A stretch of 64,000 bases of DNA from Mycobacterium attenuatum (GTDB lineage Bacteria; Actinomycetota; Actinomycetes; Mycobacteriales; Mycobacteriaceae): the NCBI RefSeq assembly GCF_900566085.1, contig NZ_UPHT01000019.1:1-64000 (forward strand), given 5' to 3'. Each line of letters starts with the position of its first letter. Position 1 is the stretch's first letter. The position numbers were made by a program, and so were the translations under genes. Of the stretch, positions 13,591 to 22,208 are shown piece after piece. The notes below the pieces were generated by a model that saw only the letters and a program-made list of their open reading frames with translations, did not search any database and was not told where the DNA came from.

Positions 13591-14460
13591 ATGACTATCA
13601 GTGAGCGAGCGGCGCAGCTTGCCGCGACCCGGACACCCTTCGTGCACGCCACCGTGGTGCGAGCCCAGCCGCCCACCTCGGCCTATCCCGGTGATGAGGC
13701 GATATTGTTGGCGGACGGCACAATTGAAGGGTTCGTCGGTGGCGAGTGTGCGCAGAACTCGGTCCGCAAGGCCGCGCTGGGTGCATTGCAGGCCGGCGAA
13801 AGTGTGCTGCTGCGGGTGCTTCCCGACGGCGATGTGCATTTCCCGGAAGCACCCGGCGCCTGCGTGGTGGTCAACCCATGTCTGTCCGGCGGGGCGTTGG
13901 AGATCTTTTTGACCCCGCAGCTGCCCGCGCCGCTCATCCGGGTCTACGGCACCACGCCCATCGCCGACGCGCTGATTCAGTTGTGCGCCCTGCTGGGCTA
14001 TGACGCCCAACGCGAGACGGATCTCAGCGGGACGACGGCCGTCGTGATCGCCAGCCACGGCGGACCGGAAGCCGAAATCATCCGCGCCGCATTGGATAGC
14101 GGAGTGGGCTATATCGGCCTGGTGGCCAGCAGGGTTCGCGGCGCCTCGATCCTGGATTCGCTCAACCTGTCCGACGCCGAACGGGTTCGCGTGCATACGC
14201 CGGTCGGGTTGGCCATCGGCGCCAAGACGCCCGCCGAGATCGCGGTGGCGATCACGGCGGAGCTGATCGCCGCACTCCGCGGCGGTAGCCTCGACCCGCC
14301 GGATCGGTCCAGCGGAATGGTCCGGGAGGCGATCGACCCGGTGTGCGGCATGACGGTGACCGTCGGGCCCGCGACCGAGCACCTGCGCCTGGACGGCACC
14401 GACCACTGGTTCTGTGGTCCCCGATGCCGCGCCGCATTCGCGGGCAAAGCCGTCGGATGA
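13591..14460 (+). CDS. XdhC-like protein with C-terminal YHS metal-binding domain
   Basis: A 289-residue protein. Residues about 1-235 resemble a compact XdhC/CoxI protein, with a Rossmann-like C-terminal half (VYGTTPIADALIQLCALLGYD). Residues about 247-285 form a YHS domain, IDPVCGMTV ... HWFCGPRC, with Cys residues typical of heavy-metal-associated domains. The combination suggests a factor for cofactor or copper handling in CO dehydrogenase assembly, which is inference. It sits 12 bases after coxL and overlaps the next gene by four bases. Confidence 0.82.
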   Translation: MTISERAAQLAATRTPFVHATVVRAQPPTSAYPGDEAILLADGTIEGFVGGECAQNSVRKAALGALQAGESVLLRVLPDGDVHFPEAPGACVVVNPCLSGGALEIFLTPQLPAPLIRVYGTTPIADALIQLCALLGYDAQRETDLSGTTAVVIASHGGPEAEIIRAALDSGVGYIGLVASRVRGASILDSLNLSDAERVRVHTPVGLAIGAKTPAEIAVAITAELIAALRGGSLDPPDRSSGMVREAIDPVCGMTVTVGPATEHLRLDGTDHWFCGPRCRAAFAGKAVG

Positions 14461-15032
14461 CGGTCACCGGTGTCGTGCTGGCGGCCGGCAGTTCCCGTCG
14501 GCTGGGTACGCCCAAACAGCTACTGGCATACCGGAATACTACGTTGCTCGGGGCAACGCTCGAGGTCGCTCGCCGTGCCGCGTTCGATCAGCTCATCGTC
14601 ACCCTTGGCGGGGCCGCCGACAAGGTGCGTCGCGCGGTGTCGCTGGCCGGGCTCGACGTGGCCGTCGCCGACGACCACGGGGCCGGGTGTTCGGCTTCGT
14701 TGCGAGCCGCATTGAAACAGGTGGACCCGCAGTCCGCCGGCATCGTGCTGATGCTGGGCGATCAGCCCGGAGTGGCCCCCGCGGCGCTGCGGCAGCTGGT
14801 GACCCTGGGCCCGGCGGCCGAGATCATGGTGTGCCGCTATTCCGACGGTGTTGGGCATCCAATCTGGCTGAGCTGCAGCATCTTCGGCGAGCTTTCGCGA
14901 TTGCACGGTGACAAGGGGGTCTGGAAACTGATGGAGTCGGGCCGGCGCCCGGTGGGCGAACTTGCGGTCGACGGTCCGATGCCGTTCGACGTGGACACCT
15001 GGGAGGACTATCGGCGGCTGGTGAGATCATGA
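14457..15032 (+). CDS. MobA-like molybdenum cofactor nucleotidyltransferase
   Basis: A 191-residue NTP-transferase related to MocA/MobA, which attaches CMP or GMP to molybdopterin. The nucleotide-binding LAAGSSRRLG lies at 8-17, with TPKQLL after it and the metal-binding GDQPG about residue 102. CoxL-type enzymes use the cytosine dinucleotide form, so a MocA-type cytidylyltransferase role is likely. The ATG at 14457 gives an ATGA overlap with the YHS gene. The following gene again overlaps by four bases. Confidence 0.9.
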   Translation: MTVTGVVLAAGSSRRLGTPKQLLAYRNTTLLGATLEVARRAAFDQLIVTLGGAADKVRRAVSLAGLDVAVADDHGAGCSASLRAALKQVDPQSAGIVLMLGDQPGVAPAALRQLVTLGPAAEIMVCRYSDGVGHPIWLSCSIFGELSRLHGDKGVWKLMESGRRPVGELAVDGPMPFDVDTWEDYRRLVRS

Positions 15033-15925
15033 CGTTCGCCGAGCCCGACGACGTGGTGCGCCGGTTCGATGCCCGGGACTACCTGCTCGACCTGGGGACC
15101 GCCTCGGCGATCTATCTCGCGATCACCCTCGGCAGACCGCTGCTGCTGGAAGGTGAACCCGGAGTCGGCAAGACAACAGCTGCCAAAACGCTCGCCGCGG
15201 TGCTGGATACGACGCTGATAAGGCTGCAGTGCTACGAAGGGCTGACGGCGAGCGAGGCTCTCTATGACTGGAACTACCAACGGCAGCTGCTGTCCATCCG
15301 GCTGGCCGAAGCGCAGGGCGCCGGTATTCACGAGGCGGATCTCTACACCGAGGCCTACCTGGTGGACCGGCCCATCCTGCGTTGTGTACGCCATCGGGGA
15401 CCTCGGCCGCCGGTGCTGCTGATCGACGAAATCGACCGCGCCGATGACGAATTCGAGGCGCTGCTGCTGGAATTCCTCGGCGAGTCCGCGGTCACCGTCC
15501 CGGAGTTGGGTACCTTCGTTGCCGAGCGTCCGCCGATCGCGGTGCTGACCTCCAACCGCAGCCGTGACCTGCACGACGCCCTGCGGCGGCGGTGCCTGTA
15601 CCACTGGATCGAGTACCCCGAGCCGGCCCGGGCCGCCGCGATCGTGCGCCGTACGGTACCCGGGGCCACCGCGCCGCTGATCGAGCACGCCACCCAATTC
15701 GTCGGCCGCGCACGCGATCTCGACCTAGACAAGCCACCGGGGGTGGCCGAGACCATCGACTGGGTCGCGGCCCTGGTGGCGCTAGGCGTCGGGGATCTGG
15801 TGGACTCGGCTCCGCTGGTCACGCTGGGGGCACTGGCCAAGACGCCCGACGACCGTACCCTGATCCGCGACTTTTACCACGCCTTTGTCGAGTACACCCC
15901 GGACATGAGAGGACCCGCGCGATGA
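15029..15925 (+). CDS. MoxR-type AAA+ ATPase, CoxD-like
   Basis: A 298-residue MoxR-family AAA+ ATPase. Walker A GEPGVGKT is at 42-49 and Walker B LLIDEID at about 130-136. In Oligotropha, CoxD with CoxE and CoxF builds the CuSMo centre of CO dehydrogenase, and the same role fits here next to a VWA-domain protein. It has four-base overlaps with both neighbours. It corresponds to Rv0370c by memory. Confidence 0.93.
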   Translation: MTFAEPDDVVRRFDARDYLLDLGTASAIYLAITLGRPLLLEGEPGVGKTTAAKTLAAVLDTTLIRLQCYEGLTASEALYDWNYQRQLLSIRLAEAQGAGIHEADLYTEAYLVDRPILRCVRHRGPRPPVLLIDEIDRADDEFEALLLEFLGESAVTVPELGTFVAERPPIAVLTSNRSRDLHDALRRRCLYHWIEYPEPARAAAIVRRTVPGATAPLIEHATQFVGRARDLDLDKPPGVAETIDWVAALVALGVGDLVDSAPLVTLGALAKTPDDRTLIRDFYHAFVEYTPDMRGPAR

Positions 15926-16542
15926 AGATTGCCAACGAGTTCACCGTCAGCGCTCCGATCGAGCAGGCCTGGGACGTGCTGTGTGACCTCGAGAAGGTGA
16001 TTCCGCTGATGCCCGGGGCGCAACTGACCGGCCACGAGGGCGACGAATACCTCGGCAAGGTCAAGGTCAAGGTCGGCCCGGTCACCAGCGAATTCAGCGG
16101 CAAGGTGCGCATCGTCGAGCAGGACCGCGGCCAGCACCGCGCCGTCATCGACGCCAAAGGCAAGGAGTCGCGGGGCACCGGCAACGCGGCCGCCACCGTC
16201 ACCGCCCAGCTACGCGAGGCGGGGGAGCGTACCCAGGTGACCGTCGACACCGACCTGAAGATCGTCGGCAAGCTGGCCCAGTTCGGCAGCGGAATGCTGC
16301 AGCAGGTGTCGGAAAAGCTGCTGAGCCAGTTCGTGGATTCGCTGGAGGCCGAACTTGCGGCCAGCGGCCAGCCGGCCCCAGCAGGTCCCTTGGCAGCGGC
16401 GGCAACCGTCGCGGCTGCCGAGCCCGCACCGATCGACCTCATCGAGCTCGCCGGCGGCGACCGGCTCAAGAAATACGCGACCGTGGCGCTGGCGGTGACA
16501 GTCGTGACGATCCTGCTGTGGGTGCTGCGACGGCGACGCTGA
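15922..16542 (+). CDS. CoxG-like SRPBCC protein with C-terminal membrane anchor
   Basis: A 206-residue CoxG family protein. The SRPBCC domain (about 1-145, beginning MKIANEFTVSAPIEQAWDVL) is followed by an Ala/Pro linker and one membrane segment at about 180-200 (VALAVTVVTILLWVL) ending in Arg residues. CoxG proteins have been implicated in membrane attachment of CO dehydrogenase and in delivering quinone; the tail anchor fits that. The ATG at 15922 overlaps the coxD stop as ATGA. Longer upstream readings are the coxD gene in another frame. Confidence 0.9.
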   Translation: MKIANEFTVSAPIEQAWDVLCDLEKVIPLMPGAQLTGHEGDEYLGKVKVKVGPVTSEFSGKVRIVEQDRGQHRAVIDAKGKESRGTGNAAATVTAQLREAGERTQVTVDTDLKIVGKLAQFGSGMLQQVSEKLLSQFVDSLEAELAASGQPAPAGPLAAAATVAAAEPAPIDLIELAGGDRLKKYATVALAVTVVTILLWVLRRRR

Positions 16543-16546
16543 CGGC

Positions 16547-17839
16547 GTGGACGCTCCGATGAACCCTGCGTTGCTGCGGGGCGTGGACCTGGCGGCGTTC
16601 GCGGCCGCCATGGTGGCCCGGCTGCGTGGCGCCGGGGTACTGGTGTCGGCCGGCGGCCAGGCGTCCTTCGTGGCCGCGCTGCGGGAAATGCCGCGCACGG
16701 CGCCGTCGCTGTACTGGGCGGCCCGGCTGACGCTGGTGAACCGGATGGAAGATCTCGCCGCCTTCGACGAGGTGTTTGGAGGGGTGTTCGGCGCCATCGA
16801 CCTTGTTGTCGCCGGGGTAAGCTCACGGCCCCCATCGCTGCCGACACTTGCCGGCCCGCGGACACCCGCCGCCGGGAGGGTGCGTTACGCGGGCAGATCC
16901 GGTACCGCCGAGGCGCAGAACCTGCCCTGGTCTACCCGGTCCGCCACCGAACAGGCCGCCGCCAGCAGCATCCGGCTTCCCGAATTGCTGCCCAGCCGCA
17001 TCGCCGCCCTGGCCGATCAACCGTTCGACCGGTTCGATACCGACGACCTCAAGCTGTTGGGGGCATGGCTGGAGACCGCGGCGCAGCACTGGCCGCGGCG
17101 ACGCAGCCTGCGGTCGGAGTCCAGCCGCCACGGCAAGCGCATCGACCTGCGGGCGACGATGAAAGCCTCGCGGTCCACCGGTTGGGAGTCGATGGTGCTG
17201 GCGCGAAGCAGGCCACGCCAGCGGCCGCGCCGCATTGTGCTGGTCTGTGACGTGAGCCGGTCGATGCAGCCCTACGCCGCGATATACCTGCATCTGATGC
17301 GGGCGGCGGCGCTTCGCCGGGTGGGCGTGCGGCCCGAGGTGTTCGCGTTTGCGACGTCGTTGACCCGGCTGACGGCGGTGTTGGCGCACCGCTCTGCCGA
17401 GGTTGCGCTGCAGCGGGCCAACACCAAGGTGATCGACCGATACGGCGGCACGTTCATCGGCCGCAGTATCGAGGCACTGCTGGCCCCACCACACGGCAAT
17501 GCGTTGCGCGGCGCGGTGGTGATTGTCGCCTCCGACGGCTGGGACAGCGACCAGCCCGAGGTCCTCGGACACGCGCTGGCCCGGGTGCGTCGTCGCGCCG
17601 AGTTGGTGGTGTGGCTCAATCCGCGGGCCGCGCAAGTCGAGTTCCGGCCGCTGGCCGGCTCGATGGCGGCGGCGCTGCCGCATTGCGATCTCTTTCTGCC
17701 CGCGCACTCGCTGGCCGGCGTGCATCAATTGCTGCAGCTGATCACCCGGCCAGTGCTGAGAATGCGGGACAGCGAGTCTGCGCGGCGACACCGCGGGGGC
17801 GCGCAGCTTTCACCCGCAACGGACACGCCGGCCGGGTAG
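16547..17839 (+). CDS. VWA-domain protein, CoxE-like
   Basis: A 430-residue protein with a C-terminal von Willebrand A domain whose MIDAS motif DVSRS lies at 235-239. The N-terminal half (about 15-90) is the family-typical helical region. MoxR ATPases work with such VWA partners, and CoxE pairs with CoxD in maturing the CO dehydrogenase active site. The GTG at 16547 lies four bases after coxG; ATG at 16559 is an alternative that removes four residues. It is the last gene of the cox operon; a GH76 gene follows 14 bases later. Confidence 0.9.
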   Translation: MDAPMNPALLRGVDLAAFAAAMVARLRGAGVLVSAGGQASFVAALREMPRTAPSLYWAARLTLVNRMEDLAAFDEVFGGVFGAIDLVVAGVSSRPPSLPTLAGPRTPAAGRVRYAGRSGTAEAQNLPWSTRSATEQAAASSIRLPELLPSRIAALADQPFDRFDTDDLKLLGAWLETAAQHWPRRRSLRSESSRHGKRIDLRATMKASRSTGWESMVLARSRPRQRPRRIVLVCDVSRSMQPYAAIYLHLMRAAALRRVGVRPEVFAFATSLTRLTAVLAHRSAEVALQRANTKVIDRYGGTFIGRSIEALLAPPHGNALRGAVVIVASDGWDSDQPEVLGHALARVRRRAELVVWLNPRAAQVEFRPLAGSMAAALPHCDLFLPAHSLAGVHQLLQLITRPVLRMRDSESARRHRGGAQLSPATDTPAG

Positions 17840-17853
17840 GGCAAGATCGACCC

Positions 17854-18966
17854 ATGGACCAGCTCTGGGCCAACCGGGCAGCCACTTCTGAAGCCGCCGT
17901 CACGCAGCGCCACCTGCGGCGGTTGTGGGCGGTGCCGGGAACGCAGCTGGGTGTGGTGGCCTGGCCGGCGGCCCGCAAAGACCGGCTGTTCGGCACCTGG
18001 CACTACTGGTGGCAGGCGCATCTGTTGGATTGCCTGGTCGATGCGCAACTGCGCGACCCGCAGCCACAGCGGCACATCAGCATCAATCGGCAGGTCCGCT
18101 CGCATCGGCTGCGCAACAACTTCTCCTGGACCAACAGCTATTACGACGACATGGCGTGGCTGGCGCTGGCGCTCGAACGCGCCGCCCGGATCGCCGGTGT
18201 GCAGCGCCGGCGTGCGCTGCCCAAGCTGGCCAACCAGTTCGTCAAGGCATGGGTGCCCGAGGACGGCGGCGGTATCCCGTGGCGCAAGCAGGACCAGTTC
18301 TTCAACGCCCCCGCCAACGGGCCGGCCGGAATATTCCTGGCCCGTTATGACGACTGGCTCGGGCGCGCGCAGCAGATGGCCGACTGGATCGACCGCACGC
18401 TGATCGACCCGGAGACACACCTGGTATTCGACGGCATCAAGGCCGGATCTTTGGTACGCGCCCAGTACACCTACTGCCAGGGCGTGGTGCTCGGCCTGGA
18501 AACCGAGCTGGCGGCCCGCACCGGCGACCAGCGCCACGTCGCCCGGGTGCACCGGTTGGTCGCCGCCGTCGACCAGCAAATGGCTCCGGCGGGGGTGCTG
18601 CGCGGCGCCGGCGGCGGCGACGGCGGCCTGTTCGCCGGCATCACCGCTCGCTACCTCGCCCTAGTGGCCACGACGCTGCCGGGGGACTCCGCCGACGACG
18701 TCGCGGCCCGTGACACCGCCCGCAAGATAGTGCTGTCGTCGGCGAAATCGGCGTGGGACTACCGGCAAACAGCCGACGGGCTGCCGGTCTTCGGGGCGTT
18801 CTGGGACCGCGACGCCGAGCTGCCCTCCGCGGCCGGGCAGCAGGCGCAGTTCATCGGGGGAGCGGTGAACAGTTCCGAGATTCCCGAGCGTGACCTCTCG
18901 GTACAGCTGTCGGGTTGGATGCTGATGGAGGCCGCCCACAGCGTGGCGGTCGGCTCACTCGGGTAG
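17854..18966 (+). CDS. Glycoside hydrolase family 76-like protein
   Basis: A 370-residue protein resembling GH76 alpha-1,6-mannanases, with the family features NSYYDDMAWLALAL (acidic pair), PEDGGGIPWR and the late GLFAGITARYLA. No signal peptide is visible, so it appears cytosolic, unusual for a mannanase; activity on mannose-containing glycolipids or intermediates is only a guess. The ATG at 17854 is 14 bases after coxE. Its end overlaps the convergent dedA-like gene by 12 bases. It matches the position of Rv0365c. I see no equivalents of Rv0366c-Rv0367c. Confidence 0.82.
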   Translation: MDQLWANRAATSEAAVTQRHLRRLWAVPGTQLGVVAWPAARKDRLFGTWHYWWQAHLLDCLVDAQLRDPQPQRHISINRQVRSHRLRNNFSWTNSYYDDMAWLALALERAARIAGVQRRRALPKLANQFVKAWVPEDGGGIPWRKQDQFFNAPANGPAGIFLARYDDWLGRAQQMADWIDRTLIDPETHLVFDGIKAGSLVRAQYTYCQGVVLGLETELAARTGDQRHVARVHRLVAAVDQQMAPAGVLRGAGGGDGGLFAGITARYLALVATTLPGDSADDVAARDTARKIVLSSAKSAWDYRQTADGLPVFGAFWDRDAELPSAAGQQAQFIGGAVNSSEIPERDLSVQLSGWMLMEAAHSVAVGSLG

Positions 18967-19641
18967 CGCGGGCTCGTTTTCCATTGCCTGCTCTTTGGCC
19001 CGGCGCCGGGAGCGGTAGCCCCGCCAGGCCGCCGTCATCGCCGGTAGCAGCGAGACGAACAGGATGCCCAGGATGATCTTTTCCAGGTTGTGGTGCACAA
19101 ACGGCACATTGCCCAGGAAGTAGCCGGCCAGCGTCACGCCGGCTCCCCAGGTGATGCCGCCGACGATGTCGAACCCCAGAAATACCGGATAACGCATGTA
19201 GGAGACGCCGGCGATCACCGGCACGAAGGTTCGCGCGAACGGCACGAAGCGGGCCAGGATGACCGTCCACGGCCCGTACTTCTCGAAGAACGCGTGCGAG
19301 TCCGTCACATAGTGCTTTTTGAAGAACCGCGAATCTTCCTTCTTGAACAGCGCCGGCCCGATCCGGCGGCCGATGAAGTACGCGTTCTGATCGCCGAGGA
19401 CCGCTACCACCGCTACGGCCGGAGCCAGCACCCCGATGGTGACCGGCGGGTTGGTGCTGGCGGCCAACAGCCCGCCGGTGAACAGCAGCGATTCGCCGGG
19501 CAGCAGCGGGAAAAGCAGGCCCGTCTCGATGAAGACGATCAACAGGATCCCGGGCAACACGGCGGATCCGAAAACTCCGTCGGCGCCCAGCCAGTACATC
19601 GGGTCGAGGATGTCCGGCAGGGCCGTCACGGCGGTGTTCAC
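18955..19641 (-). CDS. DedA-family integral membrane protein
   Basis: A DedA/VTT-domain protein of about 228 residues, related to undecaprenyl-phosphate and lipid flippases. Signatures are ETGLLFPLLPGESLLF (re-entrant loop), GDQNAYFIGRRIGP and ARFVPFARTFVPVIAGVSYM with conserved Arg and Pro residues. Several hydrophobic segments span the protein. The exact start is unclear: GTG 19641 gives a length near the recalled 227 residues of Rv0364, while GTG 19629 is also possible; neither has a clear ribosome binding site. It is divergent from fba. Confidence 0.88.
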   Translation of the reverse strand: MNTAVTALPDILDPMYWLGADGVFGSAVLPGILLIVFIETGLLFPLLPGESLLFTGGLLAASTNPPVTIGVLAPAVAVVAVLGDQNAYFIGRRIGPALFKKEDSRFFKKHYVTDSHAFFEKYGPWTVILARFVPFARTFVPVIAGVSYMRYPVFLGFDIVGGITWGAGVTLAGYFLGNVPFVHHNLEKIILGILFVSLLPAMTAAWRGYRSRRRAKEQAMENEPALPE

Positions 19642-19701
19642 GATGTCCCAACATACCGGGCCTGACCCGCCGGCCTGGACACAAACGTTGATGTTGCAAT
19701 A

Positions 19702-19715
19702 CTGGGTAGACCCAG
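19702..19715. promoter_or_regulatory. 14-bp palindrome upstream of fba
   Basis: CTGGGT-AG-ACCCAG is a perfect inverted repeat 22 bases before the fba ATG and just upstream of its GAGGAGG ribosome binding site (19724-19730). It could be an operator or a short 5' UTR stem. The regulator is unknown. Confidence 0.45.
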
Positions 19716-19737
19716 CAGTCTTCGAGGAGGAAGTTCC

Positions 19738-20781
19738 ATGCCCATCGCAACGCCCGAGGTCTACGCCGAGATGCTGGGACGTGCCAAGGAGAACGCGTAC
19801 GCCTTTCCGGCCATCAACTGCACGTCGTCGGAGACCATCAACGCGGCGCTCAAAGGCTTCGCCGACGCGGGCAGCGACGGCATCATCCAGTTCTCCACCG
19901 GAGGCGCGGAGTTCGGCTCGGGCCTCGGCGTCAAGGACATGGTGACCGGCGCTGTCGCGCTGGCCGAGTTCGCCCATGTGGTCGCGGCCAAGTACCCAAT
20001 CAACGTCGCGCTGCACACCGATCATTGCCCAAAGGACAAACTCGACAGTTATGTGCGGCCGCTGCTGGCGCTCTCGTCGGAGCGGGTCAGCAGGGGCGAC
20101 AATCCGCTGTTCCAGTCGCACATGTGGGACGGGTCGGCGGTGCCGATCGACGAGAACCTGGTGATCGCTCAGGAACTGCTCAAGTCGGCGGCGGCCGCCA
20201 AGATCATCCTCGAGATCGAGATCGGCGTGGTGGGCGGCGAGGAAGACGGTGTCGCCAACGAGATCAACGACAAGCTCTACACCACTCCCGACGACTTCGA
20301 AAAGACCATCGACGCCCTGGGCCACGGCGAGCATGGCAAGTACTTGCTGGCCGCGACATTCGGCAACGTGCACGGTGTCTACAAGCCCGGCAACGTCAAG
20401 CTGCGCCCGGACATCCTGGCCCAGGGACAGAAGGTGGCGGCGGCCAAGCTCGGGTTGGCCGACGCTGACGGAATAGGGGCCAAGCCATTCGATTTCGTCT
20501 TCCACGGCGGTTCGGGCTCACTGAAGTCGGAGATCGAGGAGGCGCTGCGCTACGGCGTGGTGAAGATGAACGTGGACACCGACACCCAGTACGCGTTCAC
20601 CCGACCGATCGCCGGTCACATGTTCACCAACTACGACGGCGTGCTCAAGGTCGACGGCGAAGTGGGCGTCAAGAAGGTCTACGACCCGCGCAGCTACCTC
20701 AAGAAGGCCGAAGCTTCGATGACCGAACGCGTGATCGAGGCCTGCAACGACTTGCACTGTGCCGGAAAGTCCCTCGGCTAA
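19738..20781 (+). CDS. fba: Class II fructose-bisphosphate aldolase
   Basis: A zinc-dependent aldolase cleaving fructose 1,6-bisphosphate to triose phosphates in glycolysis and running backwards in gluconeogenesis. HTDHC at 93-97 contains Asp95 (catalytic) and His96 (zinc ligand), and the phosphate-binding GGSGS lies near residue 260. The 347-residue length is usual for actinobacteria. GAGGAGG precedes the ATG. It is a single gene, convergent with a membrane protein 18 bases away. Confidence 0.98.
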   Translation: MPIATPEVYAEMLGRAKENAYAFPAINCTSSETINAALKGFADAGSDGIIQFSTGGAEFGSGLGVKDMVTGAVALAEFAHVVAAKYPINVALHTDHCPKDKLDSYVRPLLALSSERVSRGDNPLFQSHMWDGSAVPIDENLVIAQELLKSAAAAKIILEIEIGVVGGEEDGVANEINDKLYTTPDDFEKTIDALGHGEHGKYLLAATFGNVHGVYKPGNVKLRPDILAQGQKVAAAKLGLADADGIGAKPFDFVFHGGSGSLKSEIEEALRYGVVKMNVDTDTQYAFTRPIAGHMFTNYDGVLKVDGEVGVKKVYDPRSYLKKAEASMTERVIEACNDLHCAGKSLG

Positions 20782-20799
20782 CAGGGGCTGCTCGGCACC

Positions 20800-21633
20800 T
20801 CAGTTGCTCGGGGACTGGCAGATCTTCCACTGGTCGTCGCGGAACTGCAGGTCGAGGCTGCGCGTCGAGCGAACCTGCGGGTCGTAGGCCATGAACGTGG
20901 TGACATTGGCTTCGGCGTGCTGGCCGTTGACGACCACCTGGTCGATGCTGGCGATGACCGGATACTGCTTGGCCGCCGAAACGCGTCGATAGGTTTCCGA
21001 CCAGGAATGCTCGTCGTAATCCACGTAGCCGTCGCGCGTGGTGCCGCAGGTAATGCTGCGCAGCGTCGTCAGGTCGCCGGTCTGGATCGCCACGTCGAAG
21101 CTCTGAATGGTCTGGCGCACCTGATCTTCCTGTGACACCTTCGAGTGCTTGGTACGCGTGAACAGCACCGTGCCCAGAATGGCGATGGCCGCCACCGCCA
21201 GCACGATCACCACAATCGCCAGCACCCAGCCCCAATTGCGTTGCGACAAGGCCGGCGACTTGCCGCCGCGAGGTGGAATCGACTGCGGCATAGCGGTTTT
21301 CGGCGGCATACTGATCGGTGGCGGCGGACCGGCCGGTGGCGGCGTGTGGAAGACCTCGGTGGCCGGCTCCGGCGAGGTGGCGATCACCTGGGTCTCCTTG
21401 GCGTCGAAGCCGGGTGCGGTAAAGCGGCGCTCGCGCTGCCGGTCGGTGTTTCCCGATTCCGGGTTGTCCTGCGGATCGGACTTGGAGATCACCACGGTCG
21501 CGGTTTCGGCATCATCGGGGATCAAAGGGTCGGGAATCGGAGGATTTCCCTCGGTGCCTGCGGCGCCTTCATTGCCGGCCGACTGGTCCCCGGTTTGGGT
21601 GTCGTCACGGTCGGGTTCGGGTGCGTTGGGCAT
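20800..21633 (-). CDS. Single-pass membrane protein with proline-rich N-terminus (Rv0361-like)
   Basis: A 277-residue protein. The N-terminal 130 residues are acidic then proline-rich (PPPAGPPPPISMPP) and probably disordered in the cytoplasm. One membrane helix lies at about 134-158 (WVLAIVVIVLAVAAIAILGTVLF). The extracytoplasmic domain (about 168-277) has an NTF2/DUF4878-like look (QTIQSFDVAIQTGDLTTLRSI) with two Cys residues that could form a disulfide. It matches Rv0361 by memory. The mgtE gene I recall between Rv0361 and fba is absent here. Confidence 0.8.
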   Translation of the reverse strand: MPNAPEPDRDDTQTGDQSAGNEGAAGTEGNPPIPDPLIPDDAETATVVISKSDPQDNPESGNTDRQRERRFTAPGFDAKETQVIATSPEPATEVFHTPPPAGPPPPISMPPKTAMPQSIPPRGGKSPALSQRNWGWVLAIVVIVLAVAAIAILGTVLFTRTKHSKVSQEDQVRQTIQSFDVAIQTGDLTTLRSITCGTTRDGYVDYDEHSWSETYRRVSAAKQYPVIASIDQVVVNGQHAEANVTTFMAYDPQVRSTRSLDLQFRDDQWKICQSPSN

Positions 21634-21784
21634 AAGTAGTGTCGTCCTCTCGCTATCGAGTGGGTAGTTGGGAGCTTAGCGATTCGACCCCCGATCCGCC
21701 CGATCGCCGAGGTGAGAACGCGTCCTAGACCAGGGACCACCAGCCCGGACAGCGGCCGGTGCACAACGATGCAAAATAGAGGCC

Positions 21785-22198
21785 ATGACGCCGATGAGTG
21801 ATCTTCTGGGGCCTGATCCGATCCTGCTGCCCGGCGACAGCGAGGTCGAGGCCGAGCTGCTGGCCGGTGAAAACCCGGGCATCGTCGCTGCCGCACATCC
21901 GTCGGCGTCGGTGGCCTGGGCTGGTCTCGCCGAGGAGGCGCTTGCCGACGACAAGGCCATCACCGCCTACGCCTACGCCCGTACGGGCTATCACCGCGGC
22001 CTGGACCAGTTGCGCCGCAACGGCTGGAAGGGCTTCGGCCCGGTGCCGTATTCCCACCAGCCCAATCAAGGCTTTCTGCGCTGTGTGGCGGCGCTTGCGC
22101 GGGCCGCCGACGCCATCGGGGAAACCGCCGAGTACGAGCGGTGCCTGGACCTGCTGGACGACTGCGACCCCGCGGCGCGCCCGGCGCTGGGCCTCTGA
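21785..22198 (+). CDS. DUF3151 family protein (Rv0360c-like)
   Basis: A 137-residue actinobacterial DUF3151 protein of unknown function. Conserved features are LLPGDSEVEAELLAGENP, the helical TPR-like stretch WAGLAEEALADDKAITAYAY, and YARTGYHRGLDQLRRNGWKG. It is divergent from the Rv0361-like gene across 151 bases and convergent with the broken acetyltransferase, 10 bases away. The ATG at 21785 could be replaced by the ATG at 21794. Confidence 0.85.
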   Translation: MTPMSDLLGPDPILLPGDSEVEAELLAGENPGIVAAAHPSASVAWAGLAEEALADDKAITAYAYARTGYHRGLDQLRRNGWKGFGPVPYSHQPNQGFLRCVAALARAADAIGETAEYERCLDLLDDCDPAARPALGL

Positions 22199-22208
22199 CC
22201 CGGGCGGC

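Noticed and set aside
17611..17853. 81-codon upstream extension of the GH76-like gene
   Set aside because: It overlaps the CoxE-like gene in another frame; ATG 17854 begins the conserved part.
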